Shown: positions 13,234-17,733 of the stretch, piece by piece
How the letters are laid out: each line of letters opens with the position of its first letter
Position numbering within the stretch: the first letter of the stretch is position 1
Source of the DNA: Fidelibacterota bacterium
GTDB taxonomy: Bacteria > Fidelibacterota > Fidelibacteria > Fidelibacterales > Fidelibacteraceae
Direction: 5' to 3'
Assembly (NCBI GenBank): GCA_016937825.1
Contig: JAFGVT010000063.1
Coordinates: 1 to 17,733, forward strand
DNA length: 17,733 nucleotides
Notes under the pieces: model-generated
The model's input: only the letters and a program-made list of their open reading frames with translations
Told to the model about the DNA's origin: nothing
Database searches by the model: none
Position numbers and translations under genes: made by a program

Positions 13234-15156
13234 ATGTACAGCAGTTCGAGTGACTACAAGTCAGATAAGATCAAAGTATTGCAGGGCCTGGAGGCCGTAC
13301 GCAAACGCCCTGCCATGTATATCGGCGATACCGGGAGGCGCGGCCTGCACCACCTGGTGTATGAGGTGGTGGACAACTCCATCGATGAAGCCTTGGCCGG
13401 ATATTGCGACAAGATCGACGTTACGGTCCATCCCAATAACAGCGTCAGCGTCGAGGACGACGGCCGCGGCATGCCCGTGGACCCGCATCCCACGGAAAAG
13501 ATCCCCGGCGTTGAAGTGATCATGACCATGCTGCATGCCGGCGGTAAGTTCGACAAGGGCAGCTACAAGGTCTCCGGCGGACTGCACGGCGTGGGCGTGT
13601 CCTGCGTGAATGCGCTTTCCAAATGGGTCCGCGTCCGGATCTCCCGCAACAATGTGGTCTATGAGCAGGAGTATGCGTACGGAAAGCCGACGACCAAGCT
13701 GAACGAAGTCGGCAAGTCGAAGCACACCGGCACCACGGTCACCTTTCTGCCCGACGATTCGATCTTTACCGAGCCGGTCTTCGACTACGGCATCCTGCGC
13801 GAACGGCTTCGCGAACTTGCCTTCCTGAACAAGGACGTTCACATTACGCTCAAGGACGAGCGCACGGGCGACCAGGATGCTTTCCATTACAAAGGCGGCA
13901 TCAGCGAGTTCGTCGTCTACCTGAACGAAGCGCGGGAATCCCTTCATCCGAAGCCGGTGTATATGGAAGCCGAGCGGGATGACGTCAGCGTCGAATTCGC
14001 CTTTCAGTACAACGACACCTATAACGAGAACTTTTTTTCCTTTGTGAACTGCATCAACACCATCGAGGGCGGGACCCATCTTACCGGCGCGCGCACCGCA
14101 CTGACCCGCTCGCTCAACAATTACGCGCAGAAGAACAATCTCTTTAAGACGATCAAGAAAAGCAATTTTTCCCTGAGCGGCGAAGACACCCGCGAAGGGA
14201 TCACCGCCGTGCTTTCCGTCAAGATCCCCGAACCCCAGTTCGAAGGACAGACCAAGACCAAGCTGGGGAACGGCGAGGTCAAGGGCATCGTGGACAGCAT
14301 CGTCATGGAAAGCCTGAACGAGTTCTTTGAGACCAACCCCAGCGTTGCGCGCAAGATCATTGAAAAATCCGTGGTCGCCGCGAAAGCCCGGGAAGCCGCC
14401 CGCACCGCGCGGGAACTGACCCGGAGGAAAAATGCGCTGGAGCTCAGCGGGCTCCCCGGAAAGCTGGCGGACTGCTCCATCAAGGACCCCGCCCATTGCG
14501 AGCTCTACATCGTTGAGGGCGATTCCGCGGGAGGGTCCGCAAAGCAGGGCCGCGACCGGCGCTTCCAGGCCATTCTTCCCCTGCGCGGGAAGATTCTGAA
14601 CGTTGAGAAAGCCCGCTACGACCGGATCCTGCAGAGCAAGGAGATCCAGGCCCTGTTCACCGCCATCGGCGGCGGGCTCCGGGACGATTTCGACGTGGAG
14701 AAGATCCGCTACGACAAGATCATCATCATGACCGATGCCGATGTGGACGGCGCGCATATCCGCACCCTGCTGCTGACCTTCTTTTTCCGCCAGATGCGGG
14801 ACCTGATCAGCTACGGCCACGTCTATATCGCCCAGCCGCCGCTTTACCGCCTGAAACAGGGTGTTATCGAGCGCTACGCTTACGACGATAACGAAATGGA
14901 GATCCTGTCCGCCCGCATGCGCAAGGAACGCGCCATCAAGATGCACATCTCGCGCTACAAAGGTCTGGGGGAAATGAACCCCGACCAGTTGTGGAGCACG
15001 ACCATGGACCCCGAATCCCGCACGGTCCGGCAGGTGACCCTCGAGGACGCGACGACGGCGGACCATATGTTCTCGGTCCTGATGGGCGAGAATGTGGAAG
15101 CGCGCCGGGCCTTCATTGAACAGAACGCAAAATATGTAAAGAATCTGGACGTATAA
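13234..15156 (+). CDS. gyrB: DNA gyrase subunit B
   Basis: The ATPase and TOPRIM subunit of gyrase, which introduces negative supercoils. GHKL ATPase motifs are EVVDNSIDEA (Glu44 general base, Asn48 metal ligand), DDGRGMP and GGLHGVGVSCVNALS. The TOPRIM domain begins at EGDSAGGSAKQGRDR (Glu428) and has TDADVDGAH (Asp501, 503, 505), followed by PLRGKILNVEKAR. The C-terminal YKGLGEMNP motif contacts GyrA. At 640 residues it is the short form without the about 165-residue insert of Escherichia coli GyrB, as in most non-proteobacteria. AGAAGGAG upstream of ATG is a textbook ribosome-binding site. Operon with dciA upstream and gyrA 46 bases downstream. Confidence 0.98.
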   Translation: MYSSSSDYKSDKIKVLQGLEAVRKRPAMYIGDTGRRGLHHLVYEVVDNSIDEALAGYCDKIDVTVHPNNSVSVEDDGRGMPVDPHPTEKIPGVEVIMTMLHAGGKFDKGSYKVSGGLHGVGVSCVNALSKWVRVRISRNNVVYEQEYAYGKPTTKLNEVGKSKHTGTTVTFLPDDSIFTEPVFDYGILRERLRELAFLNKDVHITLKDERTGDQDAFHYKGGISEFVVYLNEARESLHPKPVYMEAERDDVSVEFAFQYNDTYNENFFSFVNCINTIEGGTHLTGARTALTRSLNNYAQKNNLFKTIKKSNFSLSGEDTREGITAVLSVKIPEPQFEGQTKTKLGNGEVKGIVDSIVMESLNEFFETNPSVARKIIEKSVVAAKAREAARTARELTRRKNALELSGLPGKLADCSIKDPAHCELYIVEGDSAGGSAKQGRDRRFQAILPLRGKILNVEKARYDRILQSKEIQALFTAIGGGLRDDFDVEKIRYDKIIIMTDADVDGAHIRTLLLTFFFRQMRDLISYGHVYIAQPPLYRLKQGVIERYAYDDNEMEILSARMRKERAIKMHISRYKGLGEMNPDQLWSTTMDPESRTVRQVTLEDATTADHMFSVLMGENVEARRAFIEQNAKYVKNLDV

Positions 15157-15162
15157 TCATTG

Positions 15163-15178
15163 CCGGCAAGCTTGCCGG
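15163..15178. repeat. perfect 16-base palindrome between gyrB and gyrA
   Basis: CCGGCAAG directly followed by CTTGCCGG, all 16 bases self-complementary. In RNA it would form a six-base GC-rich stem with an AGCT loop, seven bases past the gyrB stop and 25 before the gyrA ribosome-binding region. No U-tract follows, so it is not a canonical terminator; it could tune gyrA expression, mark an mRNA processing site, or bind a dimeric protein. Confidence 0.6.
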
Positions 15179-15202
15179 ACACATCGAAAAAGTGAGGAAA
15201 AA

Positions 15203-17665
15203 TTGGCTAACGAACGTATCATACCGGTCAATATTGAGGAAGAATTAAAGAACTGTTATCTTGATTATTCCATGTCCGTGATCGTGGCCCGCGCCCTGCC
15301 GGACGTCCGCGACGGACTGAAGCCGGTTCACCGCCGTATTTTGTACGGCATGTATGAACTCGGTATGCAATATAACAAACCCTATAAAAAATCCGCGCGT
15401 ATCGTCGGTGATGTGCTGGGTAAGTATCACCCGCATGGCGATTCGTCCGTTTACAACGCGATGGCCCGCCTGGCTCAGAACTTCGCGATGCGCTATTGCA
15501 TCGTGGACGGACAGGGGAACTTCGGCTCGATCGACGGCGACAATCCCGCCGCCATGCGATATACCGAAGCCCGCATGGCCCGCCTGGCGGACGAGATGCT
15601 GGCGGATATCGACAAGGAAACGGTCGACTTCATCCCGAACTTCGACGAATCCCTGACCGAACCGACCGTGCTGCCCAGCAAGATACCCTATCTGCTCATC
15701 AACGGCGCTACCGGGATCGCGGTGGGCATGGCGACAAATATCCCGCCGCACAACATCCGTGAGATCTGCGATGCCGTGTGCGCAACGGTCGAAAACCCCG
15801 AGATCACGACCCGGGAGCTGATGCAGTACGTCAAAGGCCCCGATTTTCCCACCGGAGCCCTCGCCTACGGCGCGTCCGGACTTTTTTCGGCCTACGACAC
15901 GGGTCAGGGAAAGATCACCCTGCGTGCCCGCGCAAACGTGGAACAGGTCCGCAGCGGCCGCGAACAGATCGTCTTCACCGAGATCCCGTATCAGATCAAT
16001 AAAAGCAACCTGATCGAACGCATTGCCGAACTGGTGCAAAGCAAGGTGCTGGAAGGCATCAGCGATCTGCGCGACGAATCGGACAAGGAAGGCATCCGTA
16101 TCGTGATCGAACTGAAGCGCGACGCCGAGCCCCAGGTCCTGCTGAATAATCTCTACAAGCATACGAACCTTCAGACGACCTTCGGGATCAACATGATCGC
16201 CCTGGTGAACAATATCCCGAGAGTTCTTTCCCTGAAAGAGATGATCCGGCTCTTCATCGAATACCGGCACAACGTCATCGTCCGCCGGACGAAATTCGAA
16301 CTGGACAAGGCGGAAGCCCGCGCCCATATCCTGGAGGGATTGAAGATCGCGCTGGAAAATATCGACGAGGTGATCGAGACCATCAAGAAATCCTCAAGCG
16401 CGAACAACGCCCGCATCAACCTGATGCAGCGGTTCAGTTTTTCCGAACTGCAGGCCCAGGCCATCCTGGACATGAAATTGCAGAAGCTGACCGGACTTGA
16501 GCGCGAAAAGGTCATCCAGGAATACATCGAACTGCTGAAACAGATCGAAAAATTGAAATTCATTCTCGACAACCGGGAAAAACGCATGCAGATACTTGAG
16601 GAAGAGACCCGCGAGATACGCAGCCAGTACGGCGACGAACGGCGCACCGAGATCGTTGCGGATGCCGGGGACTTTTCCGTGGAAGACATGATCGCCGACG
16701 AAGAAATGGCGATCACCATCACCCACAACGGATTCATCAAACGCACGCCGGTCAACGTGTATCACGCCCAGCGGCGCGGCGGCGTCGGCAAGCTCGGCGC
16801 GACGGCAAAGGACGACGATTTCGTCGAGAACCTCTTTATCGCCTCCACCCACGACCACCTGATGTTCTTCACGAACCTCGGCAAGGTCTACTGGCTGAAA
16901 GTGCACGAACTTCCGCAGGCGGGCCGGGCGACGCGGGGCCGGGCGATCGTCAACCTGCTGGAATCCGAAAAGGACGAAAAGGTCCGCGCCTTCCTTAACG
17001 TTCGCGAATTCAGCGAAGACAAATATGTGGTGATCGCGACCAAGAAGGGCACCGTTAAAAAGACGAAACTCGACGCTTACAGCCGTCCGCGGCGCACCGG
17101 CATCATTGCGGTCAACCTGACCGACGGCGACGATATCATCGGCGTCGATATCACGAACGGGGAGCAGGACATCATCCTGGGAACCCGGAAAGGGAAGGCG
17201 ATCCGCTTTAACGAAAGCCATGTCCGCGACATGGGCCGCAGCGCAACGGGCGTTCGCGGCGTTACCCTGGACGGCAAAGACGACGCCGTCGTGGATATGG
17301 TCGTGGTTAAGCGCGAAGGGGCGACCGTCCTGGCCGTCAGCGAGCACGGCTACGGAAAACGGTCCGATATCCTGGATTACCGCATCACCAACCGCGGCGG
17401 AAAGGGCGTGATCACCCTCAAGACAACCCCGAAGGTCGGCCAGATGGTCGCGCTCAAGGAGGTGGTCGATTCCGATGACCTGATGATCATCACCACCAGC
17501 GGCCTACTGATCAGGCAGCATATTAACCGCATTAACACCTTATCGAGAAATACTCAAGGTGTACGGTTGATCAACTTGCATGACCAGGACCGGATCTCCG
17601 CCATTCGCTACGTTATGGAATCCGAAGACAATAACGACGAATTACAGGAAATGAAAAGCGAATAA
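15203..17665 (+). CDS. gyrA: DNA gyrase subunit A
   Basis: The DNA breakage-reunion subunit of gyrase (820 residues). It opens with YLDYSMSVIVARALPDVRDG and KPVHRRILYGM. The active-site Tyr120 in AMRYTE corresponds to Escherichia coli Tyr122. The C-terminal beta-pinwheel carries the GyrA-box QRRGGVG at 523-529, which separates it from ParC. In the quinolone-determining region HPHGDSSVYNAMAR, Ser81 matches E. coli Ser83, but position 85 (E. coli Asp87) is Asn. The start is TTG at 15203, preceded by GTGAGGA at good spacing and giving MANERIIPVN. It ends with a short acidic tail. Transcribed with gyrB; no terminator is seen before the next possible gene. Confidence 0.98.
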   Translation: MANERIIPVNIEEELKNCYLDYSMSVIVARALPDVRDGLKPVHRRILYGMYELGMQYNKPYKKSARIVGDVLGKYHPHGDSSVYNAMARLAQNFAMRYCIVDGQGNFGSIDGDNPAAMRYTEARMARLADEMLADIDKETVDFIPNFDESLTEPTVLPSKIPYLLINGATGIAVGMATNIPPHNIREICDAVCATVENPEITTRELMQYVKGPDFPTGALAYGASGLFSAYDTGQGKITLRARANVEQVRSGREQIVFTEIPYQINKSNLIERIAELVQSKVLEGISDLRDESDKEGIRIVIELKRDAEPQVLLNNLYKHTNLQTTFGINMIALVNNIPRVLSLKEMIRLFIEYRHNVIVRRTKFELDKAEARAHILEGLKIALENIDEVIETIKKSSSANNARINLMQRFSFSELQAQAILDMKLQKLTGLEREKVIQEYIELLKQIEKLKFILDNREKRMQILEEETREIRSQYGDERRTEIVADAGDFSVEDMIADEEMAITITHNGFIKRTPVNVYHAQRRGGVGKLGATAKDDDFVENLFIASTHDHLMFFTNLGKVYWLKVHELPQAGRATRGRAIVNLLESEKDEKVRAFLNVREFSEDKYVVIATKKGTVKKTKLDAYSRPRRTGIIAVNLTDGDDIIGVDITNGEQDIILGTRKGKAIRFNESHVRDMGRSATGVRGVTLDGKDDAVVDMVVVKREGATVLAVSEHGYGKRSDILDYRITNRGGKGVITLKTTPKVGQMVALKEVVDSDDLMIITTSGLLIRQHINRINTLSRNTQGVRLINLHDQDRISAIRYVMESEDNNDELQEMKSE

Positions 17666-17683
17666 AACATCAACGTCTGAAAC

Positions 17684-17733
17684 ATGATTAAAAACAGAAT
17701 TGCAGGCATCAGACAAGAGATCCAGCGCTACTC
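17684..17733 (+). CDS. possible 5' end of a gene cut by the right edge
   Basis: An ATG 18 bases after the gyrA stop opens a frame to the window edge, reading MIKNRIAGIRQEIQRY. An in-frame TGA at 17678 rules out an earlier start. The string resembles the N-terminus of YggS-type pyridoxal-phosphate-binding proteins (MIxxNLxxIRxEI), but 16 residues are too few to be sure. There is no strong ribosome-binding sequence, which fits coupling to gyrA translation. Confidence 0.4.
   Translation, partial: MIKNRIAGIRQEIQRY

Noticed and set aside
13261..15066. 601-codon minus-strand open frame inside gyrB
   Set aside because: gyrB is unmistakable on the plus strand with all motifs; the antisense frame is a by-product of GC-rich codon bias.

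Overview
This looks like chromosomal housekeeping DNA from a moderately GC-rich bacterium. It is not a phage, plasmid or genomic island: I see no integrase, transposase, CRISPR array or insertion sequence. The best lineage guess is the FCB group (Bacteroidota and relatives, or an uncultured sister phylum). The reasons are a short GyrB without the proteobacterial insert, dciA directly before gyrB, many TPR/Sel1 secretory proteins, and TAnnTTTG-type promoter boxes upstream of pgk and the tRNA gene. This is an inference from gene style, not a phylogeny. Non-ATG starts are frequent (GTG for vanZ-like, the transglutaminase-like gene and dciA; TTG for gyrA).

Layout. Positions 1-25 hold the possible first codons of a gene leaving the left edge on the minus strand. 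A GltS-type symporter (175-1602, -) ends beside a heptamer-built inverted repeat. A lipoyl-less 2-oxoacid dehydrogenase acyltransferase core (1779-2630, +) follows, with its own terminator. A tightly coupled minus-strand operon encodes a HAD phosphatase, the bifunctional NAD(P)HX repair enzyme Nnr and a VanZ-like membrane protein (5356 down to 2740); both junctions are 4-base start/stop overlaps. On the plus strand an exported Sel1-repeat protein is followed by a nickel superoxide dismutase with a signal peptide (5576-6970).

A minus-strand block then runs pgk, tpiA, secG, tRNA-Leu(GAG) and an exported TPR protein (11063 down to 7164), ending at a strong terminator. Glycolytic enzymes, the translocon subunit SecG and tRNA-Leu(GAG) in this order form a widely recurring neighbourhood. 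Divergent from pgk is a STAS-domain protein with a charged tail (11323-11901, +). A convergent transglutaminase-like protein lacking its expected catalytic residues follows (12043-12726, -). The right end is the dciA-gyrB-gyrA replication/topology operon (12921-17665, +), then the possible start of another gene at 17684.

The most noteworthy items are the Ni-SOD whose predicted signal-peptidase cut would directly expose the nickel-binding His, the probable transglutaminase pseudoenzyme, the Cys-Gly tail on PGK, and atypical residues at conserved positions in TpiA (Ala77) and GyrA (Asn85). The heptamer inverted repeat and the FCB-style promoters also merit a look. I did not find convincing evidence of a wholly new multi-gene system. 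No gap between genes exceeds 300 bases.
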